Part shown: one piece after another, positions 30,502 to 41,487 of the stretch
Position numbering within the stretch: position 1 is the stretch's first letter
Layout: each line of letters starts with the position of its first letter
Assembly: GCA_030220185.1 (NCBI GenBank)
Contig: JASPKZ010009682.1
Span: forward strand, 1-64,000
Origin: Diploptera punctata
Lineage: Eukaryota; Arthropoda; Insecta; Blattodea; Blaberidae
Direction: 5' to 3'
Length of the DNA: 64,000 bases
Translations under genes and position numbers: made by a program
Notes under the pieces: generated by a model
Told to the model about the DNA's origin: nothing
Seen by the model: the letters and a program-made list of their open reading frames with translations, nothing else
The model's database searches: none

Positions 30502-30801
30502 AGTAGTAAAGTGATCCCACAACAGGCCCAGAGGCCCTTGGGGTAGTAGGAGGTTAAGGCTCCCACTTTTTCTAGACAATTGGCACTTTATGTCAGCCGG
30601 GTTGTCAGCCCTGCGTGACGGCCGCCTTTACCCCAGAACAAGCGTGTGGTACTCATTTCCGTTAGAGGCTGAGTCGACCCCAGGGCCATAGTGCCGCCAG
30701 AGGGTTTGGGTCAGTTTAAAATTCCTGACCCCAATGGGACTTGAACCCTCGACCCTCCAGCTTGTAGCTCAGTGCCTTAACCACTACGCTACGGCGTGCC
30801 C
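30502..30801 (-). repeat. tRNA-derived SINE-3
   Basis: - strand head GCCGTAGCGTAGTGGTTAAG at about 30778-30797; box B AGGGTTCAAGTCCC. AAGATAATTG is present on both sides (30492 and 30803). Confidence 0.9.
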
Positions 30802-30864
30802 CAAGATAATTGTAATTAATTTTATTTATTAACAAATGTTGTTAGAAAATAATTATAGTAAAAT

Positions 30865-31235
30865 TTTTAGGAAATAACACTATGAGGATTTTAATCAAAG
30901 AAATCAAATTGGTTATTTACACCTCACTTCATATTTTGCTCTCTCACATACAAAAAATTTTCTTCAAAAGATGTCTAGGTGGAGGAGCAAAATATGAGGT
31001 AAGTGTAAAATCTGATTCAATTTCTTTGATGAATTGGGAACTTCTCATAAAAATTATCCCTTCACCTGGACATTTGGAATTTATAAATCTGAATTAGAAT
31101 CTTCATATCTCACCTCATAAAATCTGCTTATTCATCTGACATTAATTTTTATTAAAATTTGGAATTTAGTTGAGAATGGCTAAGATGTTCTCCAAAATAT
31201 GTTCTGGGAAGAGGATCATATTTTATGAGGTGAAC
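30865..31235. mobile_element. Two small PLE-like palindromes
   Basis: 30868-31035: AGGAAATAACACTATGAGG, then TTTACACCTCACTTCATATT and its inverse. 31095-31230: ATATCTCACCTCATAAAATC and TTTTATGAGGTGAAC. No ribozyme or coding sequence seen. Confidence 0.65.
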
Positions 31236-31507
31236 TATAAAGTTTCAAATTAAAATTTGTATTGTATGTAATTAAAAGTTATTTAAATTACATTGATTCA
31301 GTTGTAGAACAGAGTTTGGATGTTATTGATGTTTGGAGAATTGACATTCCTCTGTAGTAGCTAAGGAATAAAAATTTGGGAGGGAAAAAACATTATGAAT
31401 TTCTTTTTTAAAATGCCTGCTGAATCACTGATCAATATCTACAATAAATATTAATAATTGTAAAGAGAGTGCATTATAAATAATTACTGATAAATTAGTA
31501 AATATAT

Positions 31508-32309
31508 GATGTTTTTATTATTGATTTAACATTTCTCACTGAAAGATAAATTATATTTGAAGAGAAAAATTTTCGCCTAGACCGAGACTCGAACCTGGGA
31601 CCTTTGGCTTGCCGGGCCAAATGCTCTACCAACTGAGCTACCAAGGCGAGTTACGATATAGATGCAAATTTTTCTCTTATATACATTGTAATTCCCTCTC
31701 GCCAAATGCTTTTGAAACCATTGTTTCTATCTTTGCAAATGGCGGCTTCTTAGTTAAGAAGACATTTATTGGGAATTTAACATTACTTTATAAAGCTAGT
31801 AAGGCTTCTAATGATGTTTTTATTATTGTTTTCACATTTCTCACTGAAAGATAAATTATATTTGAAGAGAAAAATTTTCGCCTAGACCGAGACTCAAACC
31901 CAGGACCTTTGGCTTGCCGGGCCAAATGCTCTACCAACTGAGCTACCGAGGCGAGTTACGATATAGATGCAAATTTTTCTCTTATATATGTTGTAATTCC
32001 CTCTTGCCAAATGCTTTTGAAACCATTGTTTCTATCTTTGCAATAATAAAAACAACATTAGAAGCCTTATAAGAAGCTTTATAAAGTAATGTTAAATTCC
32101 CAATAAATGTCTTCTTAACTAAGAAGCCACCATTTGCAAAGATAGAAACAATGGTTTCAAAAGCATTTGGCGAGAGGGAATTACAACGTATATAAGAGAA
32201 AAATTTGCATCTATATCGTAACTCGCCTCGGTTAGTAGAGTATTTGGCCCGGCAAGCCAAGGTCCAGGGTTCGAGTCTCGGTCTAGGCGAAAATTTTTCT
32301 CTTCAAATA
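31508..32309 (-). repeat. SINE-1 trimer: two - units and one + unit
   Basis: Units 31508-31825 (-), 31826-32045 (-) and 32046-32309 (+). The tRNA modules have TTTGGC/GCCAAA as a 6-bp anticodon stem with loop CCGGCAA, resembling tRNA-Ala(GGC). TAGTAAATATAT is duplicated at 31496-31507 and 32310-32321 (12 bp), so the trimer is one insertion. Confidence 0.9.
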
Positions 32310-32329
32310 TAGTAAATATATATTGTTGT

Positions 32330-32776
32330 AATTGTTGTATCCCTCAGGGGTCCTCATCTAGGGGATATGTGGATGGCGACCACAAGGTGCCCAAGCTGAG
32401 CAAAACATTTCTTCCACTTACTTGTGTTTTGCACTCTTTTAACTTTACTATCTAACCTCTCTTGGTTAACTCTTGTTTTTTTTTACTCTGATGCTATTAG
32501 GGCATCCGTGGGCTAGGGAGTCTTTCCTTTCTTCCATTTCTTCTTTCCTTTATTTTCTTTTCTTCTCCAGAAAAGCCTGACCAGAGGCTATAAGATGGCA
32601 GCCCCATCACTGGTCTTGCCTTCCTTTGGCCAGCAACCAATCGAAGGGACTATTATTATGCTTTCAAGTCTTATACGAGAATTTCCCGGAAGGATCAAAA
32701 CGCTGGAGGGAAAATTTTCTATAGGATCGTAACAGGCCTTGGCCTAATACTTGGAAGGAAGAAGAAGAAGAAGAAT
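32330..32776 (+). mobile_element. Non-autonomous retroposon ending in a LINE 3' tail
   Basis: Starts GGGGTCCTCATCTAGGGG, has no tRNA-like head, and its last 75 bp (GCTGGAGGGAAAATTTTCTA .. AAGGAAGAAGAAG) equal the LINE 3' end at 14.8 kb. A near-identical copy lies at 45.1 kb. ATATATTGTTGTA flanks it. Confidence 0.88.
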
Positions 32777-32892
32777 ATATTGTTGTATACATAGGGTGGA
32801 TATCTCAACTGATGTCTTAACCATGACCGCAGTTTTCCGATTTTTTATTGTTTCCATAACTACTGAAAATCTACAGCTGTTAATTACAAAAA

Positions 32893-33173
32893 AAGAAATT
32901 TATTGAATATACGTGGGAAATAACACTATGAGGTTTAGTTTAATTATATTTTAAGTTGTGTTTTTTGACTCACGTCATAATTCTTAATTTTTATGCAGAC
33001 TAGTTTTGTCGCTAACTATGCGACATTTTGATTGCTTCAAAACTGTTGTCAGGATGGACAACCACCAGACAACAGTTGTGAAGCATAAAAAATGCCGCAT
33101 AATTAGCGACATATCTAGTCTGCATAAAAATCAAGAATTATGAGGTGAGTAAAAAAAAAAACAACTGAAAATA
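32893..33173 (-). mobile_element. PLE palindrome
   Basis: Left outer end TGGGAAATAACACTATGAGG; arms TTTTTGACTCACGTCATAAT and complement; centre near 33060. Hammerhead eroded. TAATTACAAAAA is duplicated at 32881-32892 and 33174-33185. Confidence 0.88.
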
Positions 33174-33635
33174 TAATTACAAAAACAAAATGTCTGAATC
33201 ATGTCTTTGGTTTCATAACAATTTCTGTGAATTTTCAGTCATTTTTATAGATGTTATGGAAACAATAAAAAATTGGTAAACTGGGTTCGTGGTTTAGACT
33301 TCAGTTGAGAAATCTACCCGTAGTCTTTCATTTCTATAGTTCACCGATTTGATATTAATGAAATTATTATAATTATAATGATGATTTAAGATACAATAAA
33401 TTACATGGCAATGAAATTCCAACTTATAATTACTTATTTAAAAAAATTCAAACTTATAATTTGCCTTGATGATAGATAAACCATAAAATCCTCAGAAGAT
33501 TTGACAGTTCAGGGACTTAAACAAGGTTCCTCCAAATACAATACTCAAAATAGTGGAATGCAGGCTTTCACGGCCGGTAATCATGGTAATAAAAGATTCC
33601 GGGCTATGTGGCCGTGGTCTATAACTGGCATTTCT

Positions 33636-33679
33636 TCCAGACGTTTCTCCCTCAACTGCGCAGGGCATCTTCAGTGGCG
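33636..33679 (-). ncRNA. Hammerhead-ribozyme motif, left arm
   Basis: CUGAAGA (complement 33668-33674), UGCCCU..AGGGA stem II, GAAA, CGU, C. Mirror of the following copy; the left stem II has one mismatch. Confidence 0.75.
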
Positions 33680-33747
33680 AGCGCTTCCAGCTGTTGTTTC
33701 CCTGTCGACTGCAAGTCTACGACATGGAAACAACAGCTGGAAGCGCT

Positions 33748-33791
33748 CGCCACTGAAGATGCCCTCCGCAGTTGAGGGAGAAACGTCTGGA
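33748..33791 (+). ncRNA. Hammerhead-ribozyme motif with GUC triplet
   Basis: CUGAAGA at 33753-33759, U, stem II CCCUC/GAGGG with 7-nt loop, GAAA at 33780-33783, then CGUC and UGG. Stem III is only AC/GU, which cannot close in a monomer. Stem I pairs CCA/UGG. Confidence 0.8.
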
Positions 33792-34193
33792 AGAAATGCC
33801 AGTTATAGACCATGGCCACATAGCCCGGAATCTTTTATTACCACAATACTCAAAAGTTAAAATTTAGCAATTGAGCTTCTGACCATAATTCATTAGGTCC
33901 CAGGTTGAATATCACAGGAATTTTTTCTTAAAGAAAATTATTCCCTTAAAGGAAATTATTTCCTTGAAGGAAATTATGGTCTGAAATTTAGGTTTAAGGA
34001 TTATTCTGGTACTTCATTATTATTTATTACCCATCATACATTGGGGTAATGTAACTCTGCCTCCCAGAACCTCAGAAGAGGGTTACAATTATGCTAATGG
34101 CAAGAGAGACTTACTGAAATGTCTTAAGATGGCATTAGACAAAAAAAAAGTTATTTTGGTCCGATATTTTAATGAATGTTTAAATAATTTCAG

Positions 34194-34376
34194 GATTTCT
34201 TACCACACATGGCTAAAGAATATGGTTTTGAGTATGAGTTGGTTCAGTACAAATGGCCACGTTGGCTTCACCAGCAGACAGAGAAGCAGCGTATAATATG
34301 GGGATACAAAATACTCTTCCTTGATGTACTTTTTCCATTGGATGTGAAGAAAATTATATTTGTGGATGCTGATCAG
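34194..34376 (+). CDS. UGGT: UGGT exon with DxD motif
   Basis: Acceptor AATAATTTCAG ends at 34193; donor GTACAA is at 34377. It encodes [30 protein letters not shown] and IIFVDADQ. Asp-Ala-Asp at 34365-34373 is the DxD pair that binds the Ca2+/UDP-glucose in GT24 enzymes. The sequence is intact and in frame with both neighbours. A tRNA-module element begins only about 30 bp into the downstream intron (34406). Confidence 0.98.
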
Positions 34377-34405
34377 GTACAAAACAACAAACTGTTATTG
34401 TTTAT

Positions 34406-34733
34406 TGTTCGTATTATTCATTTTTAAACATCTTAATGATGGACAAATTATATTTGAAAAGAAAAATATATGCCTAGACTGGGGTTTGAACCCAGGACCT
34501 TTGACTCTCTGTCAATGCTCTATCCAAGTGAGCTACCTAGACCTCCAATCTAAATGCGTATTTTTCTCTTATACATAGTTAATTCCCTAACCCCAAATGC
34601 TATAAACATTCATTTTTACTAATGGCGGCTCCTTTATTAAGAAGACTTTTTATTGGGAATTTAAACATTACTTATAAAGTCAGTAGTGCTTCTTTTAATG
34701 TTCATATTATCCGTTTTTAAACTTCTTAATGAT
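34406..34733 (-). repeat. SINE-1 full unit with direct terminal repeats
   Basis: Begins GTTCGTATTATTCATTTTTA and ends GTTCATATTATCCGTTTTTA..CTTAATGAT, so about 34 bp is repeated directly at both ends of one unit. GTTATTGTTTAT is duplicated outside at 34394-34405 and 34734-34745 (12 bp). It lies 30 bp inside the intron after the DxD exon. Confidence 0.9.
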
Positions 34734-35044
34734 GTTATTGTTTATATTTGTATGTTTATTAAGAATCAATAGTAAAAAGTTTCTGCCAAGTTTATGTGGA
34801 GTAATAGTAACTTTTTTTTTTATTTTCTTAGCTGTTAGATTGATGTCAGGTTGCATACACCACTAAGATTTTATGTTATATAAAACTTGCCTGATTAGAG
34901 GATTGTCAGAAGGACAAAGTAATAAAGAAAATTAATTTTCGAAATTGATGAAATACATTTTGTAAATACATTAAAAAATTTCAAATTCTAATTGATGTAT
35001 ATTCTATAAATACTGAAATATTTCCAAACTCTAAATGGGTATAA

Positions 35045-35625
35045 TCTAATTATTGTTCTTTTATAGAAAAAAATCACTATGAAGTTTAATTTAAGTTAAA
35101 TTAAAATGTTTATGCCTCGCCTCATATCCAGTCTTCTAATTGTACTGGTTTCAAAGCTTAGGCTGCAATTTGATTGATTACATTAAAGGTTAAAATTCAT
35201 CGGAGAACATATTAAGTTATGTAGATAGGAAATAACACTATGAGGTTCTTTAATATTGTTTATTTTTTATTATTTCACTCACCTCATACTTCATAACATA
35301 TTGTTTAAACAACTCACCTCATAGGATTCATGCTTCCATGATATCGCGATTTCAAACATAGTCATGTTTCCCAACATTAATTAAATATAAATATAACATT
35401 AAAGGTTGTTGACTATAGGGAGGGTATATTTATATATATTTCTTTGATGTAGTTGGTAAGTTTATAAAATTTATTACGGATCCGTAGATTTTTCATTGTA
35501 TTTGTAAAGTCTTCTAATTATACTGGTTTCAAAGCTTAGGCATAAGCTTCGAAACCAGTATAATTAGAAGATTGGATATGAGGTGAGGTATAAAATATTT
35601 TAATTTAAATCTTCTTCTAATTAGT
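35045..35625. mobile_element. Three nested PLE insertions
   Basis: Outer copy: TATGCCTCGCCTCATATCC (35105) paired with TTGGATATGAGGTGAGG (35572). Within it a copy of the 37.9-kb subfamily (TTCATCGGAGAACATATT, AACTCACCTCATAGGATTC). Within that, a fragment of the 15.2-kb subfamily (ATGTAGATAGGAAATAACAC, 35219-35296), bounded by ACATATT on both sides. Confidence 0.82.
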
Positions 35626-35684
35626 TTAAAGGTTAAAATTATAAAGTTTGTAATTGAAATCTCAGTCATCCTCAACTATATAGG

Positions 35685-35800
35685 CCTAAAACTTCAGTTT
35701 AAAAAGTTCATTGAAGGCCTTTTGGAACATGTTCCATCTTCAGATCTTGATAAAATACTATCAACAGGTGAAGTTGGAACATTTTCTGAGACACCTATAA
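35685..35800 (-). mobile_element. PLE terminus relic with hammerhead core
   Basis: On the - strand CUGAAGA, U, GGAAC-AU-GUUCC, then AAAA (G12 lost) and GGCCUUC. Related to the palindrome at 37.46 kb. Confidence 0.6.
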
Positions 35801-35887
35801 CAAAGTTATTTAACTGACATTTTATATAGTGGAGGATGACAGATCTAGATACAAATTTTATAAAGTGCAATAACACAACATGAAAAA

Positions 35888-36930
35888 ATGTTACGGTTAA
35901 CAACATCAAAATGGGAAAAAAGACTGTTACAACCAACCAAGTTGAAAACACAAACAAGTTTCTTGTCCAAAGTAACAGAAATAAAAACAGATTTGAATCT
36001 TCCTAAATTTAAAGAAAATATTTTGATCAGAGAAAACCCTCTTGCTTTTGAACCAATTAACATTCAGCTAAATCTAGAAGAACCAGTTACAAAATCTGAA
36101 ACTCCCACACCTGTACTAAAAGCTCTAGCGTTAGAAGCTGTGAATAAGAGATATCCACCAGAAGAATGGTTACATGTGTACACAGATGGAATCTACTATT
36201 GATAACAACTCAGGATCAGGAATTACATGTGCATTATTTTCATTTTATCAACCAGCAGGATACCACACAACAAATTTTGATGCGGAAGTAACGGCTATTC
36301 ATATTTCACTCCAACAATTACTATACAGAATAAATAAATTTCAAAATGCTGTCATACTCTCTGATTCTAAGGCAGCAATATATGCAATAAATTCACACAA
36401 AATGAAGTCAATACAAATTAAAGAGTGCTACAAAATGATTCAACAACTTCAAAAACTACAGAAAAGAATTCAATTGCAATGGATACCTGCACATTGTGGA
36501 ATTGCTGGAAATGACACTGCTGATTTTCTTGCCAAGAAAAAGGCTCCAATCTAATTCAGAATACTACTAAAAACTTACCTTTCACATCCATAAAAAGAAT
36601 AATTAAAAACAAATATAAAACCAAACAAACCCAAGACGTATGTAATGAAGCCAAAGACAAAAAATGGAATATTTTAGTAAAGAAGCCAGATATTATTCCA
36701 GAAATTCCACGTAAAACTACAGAAGCAAAATTTAGACTGCTTACAGAACATGACTATTTGGCCAAACATTTATATAAAATAGGAATCTACACGAATCCAA
36801 ATTGTCCTCTATGCAACAAAGATGAAGAACATCTACAAACCTGTGAAGTATTACCTGTTGGATCCACCATAGAGAAATATTGGAGAGCAAGAACACTAAT
36901 GGCTTCATTGCCAAGGCCCAGCATTTGAAA
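35888..36930 (+). pseudogene. LINE RNase H and C-terminal cysteine region, frameshifted
   Basis: Frame 1 (35888-36202) ends YPPEEWLHVYTDGIYY. Frame 3 (36174-36554) gives the RNase H domain with AVILSDSKAAIYAI and IQLQWIPAHCGIAGNDTA; a third frame after 36554 gives FRLLTEHDYLAKHLYK, NCPLCNKDEEHLQTC (C-x2-C-x4-H-x4-C). This order is typical of Jockey/R1/Loa-type LINEs. Two or more frameshifts. Confidence 0.93.
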
Positions 36931-37180
36931 ACAACAACAACAATTTTATAAAGTAATCTCAATGGTGATTCAAATTACTTTTAAAAGTATTGACTAATTA
37001 GTTTGGTTAAATTATGTTGGTTATGATCCAATTATGTACCTTTTACAAATACAGTATTTCAGAATGTCAGAATCCATGGCTCAATTTGTTTTCCACAATG
37101 CTTTATTTTGTTTTCTGGAAAATATTTTTTTGGGCATTTATCTTACTCTCAGTTTAAAAGTTTAAAAATATATAATTGGT

Positions 37181-37456
37181 CTCTTATATACACTGTTAAT
37201 TCCTGAGCACCAAATGCTATGAAGCCATTGCTTCTATCTTACAAATGGCGGCTTCTTCATTAAGAAGACCTTTATAGGGAATTTTACATTACATTATAAA
37301 GCCAGTAGGCCTCTTTCGATGTTTTTATTATTATTATTTCATACATCTCAATGATGGGTAAATTATATTTGAAGAGAAAAATATACGCTCAGACTGAGGT
37401 TTGAACCCAGGACCTTTCGATTTCCATGCGAATGCATAGATAAATATAAAATATAA
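37181..37456 (-). repeat. Permuted SINE-1 copy
   Basis: Contains the leader of one unit (37181-37328) followed by the tail and part of the tRNA module of the next (37329-37440); neither outer edge is a natural unit end. ATATAATTGGT flanks it at 37170-37180 and 37457-37467 (11 bp). Confidence 0.85.
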
Positions 37457-37467
37457 ATATAATTGGT

Positions 37468-37690
37468 ACCTGAGATCTCGGTTTACCTCAACTAGATGAA
37501 ATATTGTAAAATATTCTGGAGGCCTTTTGGTAACGCATGTTCCATCTTCTGCATATGAAATGGTAACTGTTACTGGTTGGTACCATTTTATAAGCAGAAG
37601 ATGGAACATATGTTTCCAAAATGCCTGTAGAATATTTTACAGCATTTTGTCTAGTTGAGGGTGTCTGTGATCTCAGGTACCAATTTTATA
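37468..37690. mobile_element. Palindrome, degenerate PLE type
   Basis: Arms ACCTGAGATCTCGGTTTACC and complement (GATCTCAGGTACC); AGAAGATGGAACATATG near the centre resembles CUGAAGA plus stem II. AAAA replaces GAAA. Confidence 0.7.
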
Positions 37691-37983
37691 TTTTATATAG
37701 TGACCTCAATGGTGTCTTGTAATGAATTTTATATTCTCAGTTGTGATATTAAATAAGTATAATTAAATATTCAGTGACGTGTAGTGAATATAAATTATTT
37801 TTATTGATATCTCAAGAGTGAAATTGTAAATTAAATTTATTCCATAAAACTAAAATAGCTAAGTTTAAAAACAATAAAATGTAATATTTAATTAATGTTG
37901 GGAAGTAAACATTATGAGGTATAATCATTAAAATTCATCGGAGAACATATTGTTTAAACAACTCACCTCATAGGATTCATGCT

Positions 37984-38033
37984 TCCATGATATCGCGATT
38001 TCAAACATAATCATGTTCATCGTCAGCCATAAC
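37984..38033 (-). ncRNA. Hammerhead-ribozyme motif, left arm
   Basis: CUGACGA (complement 38020-38026), stem II with GAACAU/AUGUUU, GAAA, AUCGCGAU, A, UCAUGG. Stem I pairs UUAUGG with UCAUGG using wobbles. Confidence 0.8.
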
Positions 38034-38047
38034 TCCGACTGATCTAT

Positions 38048-38097
38048 GTTATGGCTGACGATGAACATGATTATGTTTGAAATCGCGATATCGTGGA
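38048..38097 (+). ncRNA. Hammerhead-ribozyme motif, right arm
   Basis: Stem I GUUAUGG/UCGUGG; CUGACGA at 38055-38061; stem II 38062-38078; GAAA at 38079-38082; stem III AUCGCGAU; cleavage A at 38090. Confidence 0.8.
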
Positions 38098-38514
38098 AGC
38101 ATGAATCCTATGAGGTGAGTTGTTTAAACAATATGTTCTCCGATGAATTTTAATAAAATGTAAATTTCAACTAATCTGTAAAAATGAATAATTATTAAAT
38201 TGGTAATATTTAATTGCTACTCAATAATGATCTTAATAACAATAGTTTCATCATTAATTACGCTATATTACTACTTATGAATTTAAGATTCATTATTTTA
38301 AATTCATTGTAAAGCAAAATATAGGACATTTTGCATTACCCATAGTGCACCATGAGAAGACTATATTCCATATTCAGTTTTGTGCAAGGATATATTGTCA
38401 TAGATTTAGCTCATGTTTTATATTACAGTGCTTTCACGGATTGCATTTATGAATTAATGGGAAGCATGATGAATAGCTTGTGCCAAATGTTGTGATATAA
38501 ATTAACCAACTCAT

Positions 38515-38755
38515 TTGCCCTGCAATTTAGTTGAGTGGATTAAGGCATCTAGCCTTTGTCCAGATCTATAATTTGCATGTTAGATCGAGTCTGCACGGAG
38601 GAAATTTTTCTTATGAAAATTTTTACTATTGTATGATGTCAAATCCCACCCCACATCATAAAAAATTTGAATAACTACTATAAGTAGCAGCTCCATGTTG
38701 ACAAGACCTGCAATTATGCAATGCGTTACCCTTCCTTGACCTATTATATCAGGAG
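38515..38755 (+). repeat. Degenerate SINE-4
   Basis: AATTTAGTTGAGTGGATTAA as head relic, GGAAATTTTTCTTATG, TACTATAAGTAGCAGCTCC in the body. Confidence 0.6.
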
Positions 38756-38779
38756 TTTATATTTGTTAGCCATTCTATA

Positions 38780-39088
38780 ATAATTCTGCCCGAGGGCAGG
38801 TCTTTCACTGCAATTGTAGCATTTTCATGCTATGCTTTTCAACTTAACTAGGGAATTATAGATGTGGTAGCTTGCCATTGCTTTCCACACTGGTGAAGGA
38901 TGATGATGGCCAGATGATTTTCGGGGACTGTTGGGCCCTAAGCTTTCTGAGCTGAGATTTGTCTTACAGGCGAGGAAAAACCTCGGGAAAAAAAACCTCA
39001 CCCAGGAGACTGTCCTGATTGGGAATCGAACCTAGGCCTGCTGCGTGACAAGGCAGTACGCTACCTTGAGACCACAGTGGTGGACATT
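38780..39088 (-). repeat. tRNA-derived SINE-2
   Basis: - strand head at 39020-39086 (CAAGGTAGCGTACTGCC, box B AGGTTCGATTCC); body with TTTGTCTTACAGGCGAGG. Confidence 0.88.
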
Positions 39089-39436
39089 TTTTTTTAACTA
39101 CTTGTTTTAAATTTTGAACCAGTTGAACATTTCCAACAGAAAAAAAAAATCTATCTTAATTCTAAGGTTAAGTTATTTTTAATATAGTAGAAATGCTTTC
39201 AAAATGTTTAATGGGAAACCCTTAGGGAAAAGAACTTTAAGAAAGCCTAGGCTTGATGGAAAGATAATATTGAAATTAATTTTAGGGAACTAAATACTGG
39301 AGATACAAATTGGGTTCATATGACTGGGGATAGTAACTAGTGGAGAGGTTTAATGAACCTTTGGGTTTCATGAGCTATAGAGTTATATAATTATTATCAA
39401 AACATTATTTACATATTAATAACATTATTGTTGTAG

Positions 39437-39712
39437 GTTGTACGAGCAGACATGAAGGAACTGCGAGACTTGGATCTGGGAGGTGCTCCATATGGATATA
39501 CACCATTCTGTGATAGCAGAACAGAAATGGATGGGTTTAGATTCTGGAAACAAGGTTACTGGCGCAATCACCTGCAGGGCAGGAGGTATCACATCAGTGC
39601 ATTATATATAGTGGACTTGCGTCGGTTCAGAAGGATAGCTGCAGGCGACAGACTGAGAGGACAATACCAAGCTCTTAGTCAAGATCCCAACTCTTTATCT
39701 AATCTTGATCAG
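39437..39712 (+). CDS. UGGT: UGGT exon (catalytic core)
   Basis: Acceptor ATTGTTGTAG ends at 39436; donor GTATAA is at 39713. It encodes [54 protein letters not shown] and ends [12 protein letters not shown]. These blocks are nearly invariant in UGGTs. Frame is intact and joins the next exon as CAG|GAT (LDQ|DLPNN). Confidence 0.98.
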
Positions 39713-39767
39713 GTATAACAACTCTTCTCTTTGTGGCTGTTTGTATCTAAACACAATATCAATCCTG

Positions 39768-39975
39768 ATGGACTAGTGGTTTGAGATTTCATAGGCTCAA
39801 AATCAGCCAGGCTTGAAAAATCCTGAATATGGCTTTCTTTGGAGGGGAATTAAAGCTATGGGTATTGTGCCATGTAAAAATCTCAAGGCTGAAATATAAG
39901 GCCTCTGAGCAAAATATGTCAGTCCTTTCATCCATGCTTAGCAATGCTTATGACCTGTGTTGTTAACTAAAATAC
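39768..39975 (+). repeat. Degenerate SINE-5
   Basis: TGATGGACTAGTGGTTTGAG, TCTCAAGGCTGAAATATAAG, CCTCTGAGCAAAATATG. Confidence 0.6.
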
Positions 39976-39989
39976 AATAAATAAAGTGA

Positions 39990-40850
39990 ATCTGAAATAA
40001 TCTTACCTCATAAATTGTTGTGTTCTATTTGAACATGTTTCGATATGCCATGCATACCATCATCAAATTATCCAGAGCTGTTGAATTTTATGTTTTCGGC
40101 TCTGGATGTCAACTCCCACTCCATCTTTTGCCTAATCGAAGAACTGGCAAGTCTTTTTTTTCCCCTTGGAATTTCAAAATTCATAATCCTATTTTTGTTC
40201 TTCTAGATGTAGATCTTCTCCAAAACTGTGAATTCTTTTGTATTTTCCAACTATTTATCTAATTTTGTGTTTACATCAATTTTATGCTTTTCTGACCAAA
40301 CATGAGCAGCCATTGCAGATTTTTTATTTCTCCATTTTTTTACATTTCTAATGCATTCTTTTGTTGTAATGGTAATGTTTATTTTTTGTTTTCTTGATGT
40401 TTGGACAGAAAAGCATAAAATCGATGTAAACAACAGAGGGAGCAGGATGTGGCTCTTTAAGACAACATAATAACGGTCATGAAAATACGGAGGATGGAAT
40501 CGATTAAGGTCCTAAAACCGGTCTAGATGAAGAATGTGAAGTGATGAAAATTTACATAAATAAATAATACCTCCAAATATATATATAAACGAGAGAATAC
40601 ACAGAAATAAACGTAATTGGTTTGAACATATACAAAGAATGCTAAATAATCGTTAATCAAAGCAGCTGCTTCATTATAGGCCTCTAGGCGAAAGAAATGT
40701 AGGAAGACCAAAATGTCGTTGGAAAGACGACCTGCCCCTGCAGCATATAGTGCACCGGGGAGCGGAATGGACCAACAGGTCCATACCTTGAAAATGATGA
40801 TGATGATGAATAAATAATACCTCATAGTTTTAATTCCTGAAAAATAAATT
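39990..40850. mobile_element. Composite PLE remnants with LINE insertion
   Basis: 39995-40430 is a - strand PLE 3' end: hammerhead relic UUGAUGA, 7-bp stem II GGUAUGC-AUG-GCAUAUC, GAAA, CAUGU, then EN codons (SAMAAHVWSEKHKIDVNTK). 40430-40555 is a + strand terminus of the 1.7-kb subfamily. The outer end is split by a LINE at 40573-40808. Confidence 0.78.
40573..40808 (+). mobile_element. LINE 3' end inserted in PLE
   Basis: Encodes NWFEHIQRMLNN, RPLGERNVGRPKCRWKDD, then a (GATGAT)n tail. AATAAATAATACCTC is duplicated at about 40559-40573 and 40810-40824. Confidence 0.85.
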
Positions 40851-41121
40851 ATGATGTGTATATTACTGATTCTCTTGGATTTAAATTTTCTTGATCTAAA
40901 GGTTTTAATTGTGATTAAAAAAATTGACTTTGTCATTGGGCATTGCATGTGTTGTAGTATTGTGATGTGCCCATGTTTTTGAGCTCTTGCTGGTTGCTTC
41001 TTTTGGGCTGATGTGGCTCCTTCTTCTGTCCAGAAGAAACCAGCAAGAGCTCAGAAAAATCAGTACCTCTGAATGGTACAATGCAATGCAATACCCAATA
41101 ACTGAAGTTATAGTGAAAATA

Positions 41122-41295
41122 GTGTTTTTTTTATTTCACTCACCTCATACTTCATATGTATGAAGTATGAGGTGAGTGAAATAAAAAATAAACAATATTA
41201 AAAGTTAAGTTATGTAGATAGTATGAGGTGAGTGAAATAATAAAAAATAAACAATATTAAAAAACCTCATAGTGTTATTTCCTATCTACATAACT
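41122..41295 (+). mobile_element. PLE palindrome core plus repeated terminus
   Basis: 41131-41156 and 41159-41184 are complementary 26-bp arms with a TG centre. A second GTATGAGGTGAGTGAAATAA terminus follows at 41220, then the 3' end. TAGTGAAAATA flanks at 41111-41121 and 41296-41306. The ribozyme region is entirely deleted. Confidence 0.85.
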
Positions 41296-41370
41296 TAGTG
41301 AAAATATTATTTAAAACTCAACATAGATAATGATTTATTGAATTTTGTACTCTAAATTTTTGTGTTATAG

Positions 41371-41487
41371 GATCTACCAAATAATATGATCCACCAGGTT
41401 GCAATAAAATCACTACCGCAAGAGTGGTTATGGTGCGAGACATGGTGTGATGATGCTTCTAAACAATATGCCAAAACTATAGACTTG
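41371..41487 (+). CDS. UGGT: UGGT exon (DLPNN / WLWCETWC)
   Basis: Acceptor TTGTGTTATAG ends at 41370; donor GTAAGT follows 41487. It encodes [31 protein letters not shown] and AKTIDL. It completes the GT24 catalytic fold. Both junctions are phase 0 and the frame is intact. Confidence 0.98.

Larger units (their letters stand above)
30275..30830. mobile_element. PLE palindrome carrying a SINE-3
   Basis: Left arm TTATCTCACCTCATACACTC; right arm ACACAGTGTGTATGATGTAA. The right arm is interrupted at AAGATAATTG by the SINE. Only the left ribozyme remains. Confidence 0.8.
33551..33842. mobile_element. PLE palindrome, GUC-type hammerhead subfamily
   Basis: Arms AGGCTTTCACGGCCGGTAAT and inverse, TCTGGAAGAAATGCCAG at the right. 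ACAATACTCAAAA is duplicated at 33538-33550 and 33843-33855. Related relics lie at 57.74 and 59.94 kb. Confidence 0.88.
37885..38151 (-). mobile_element. Near-perfect PLE palindrome with two hammerheads
   Basis: Arms of about 106 bp (37928-38033 and 38048-38153) separated by 14 nt, with only one or two mismatches. Full outer end on the left (TTAATGTTGGGAAGTAAACA); the right end is truncated. AATAAAATGTAA is duplicated at 37873-37884 and 38152-38163. Confidence 0.95.

Noticed and set aside
35888..36554. Host RNase H gene
   Set aside because: Frameshifted, followed by a LINE-type C-x2-C-x4-H-x4-C motif and without introns; it is a LINE fragment.
40960..41060. Possible hammerhead (CTGATGT .. GAAGAAACC) in a small inverted repeat
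   Set aside because: Position A9 is lost and stem II does not pair; kept only as an inverted repeat.
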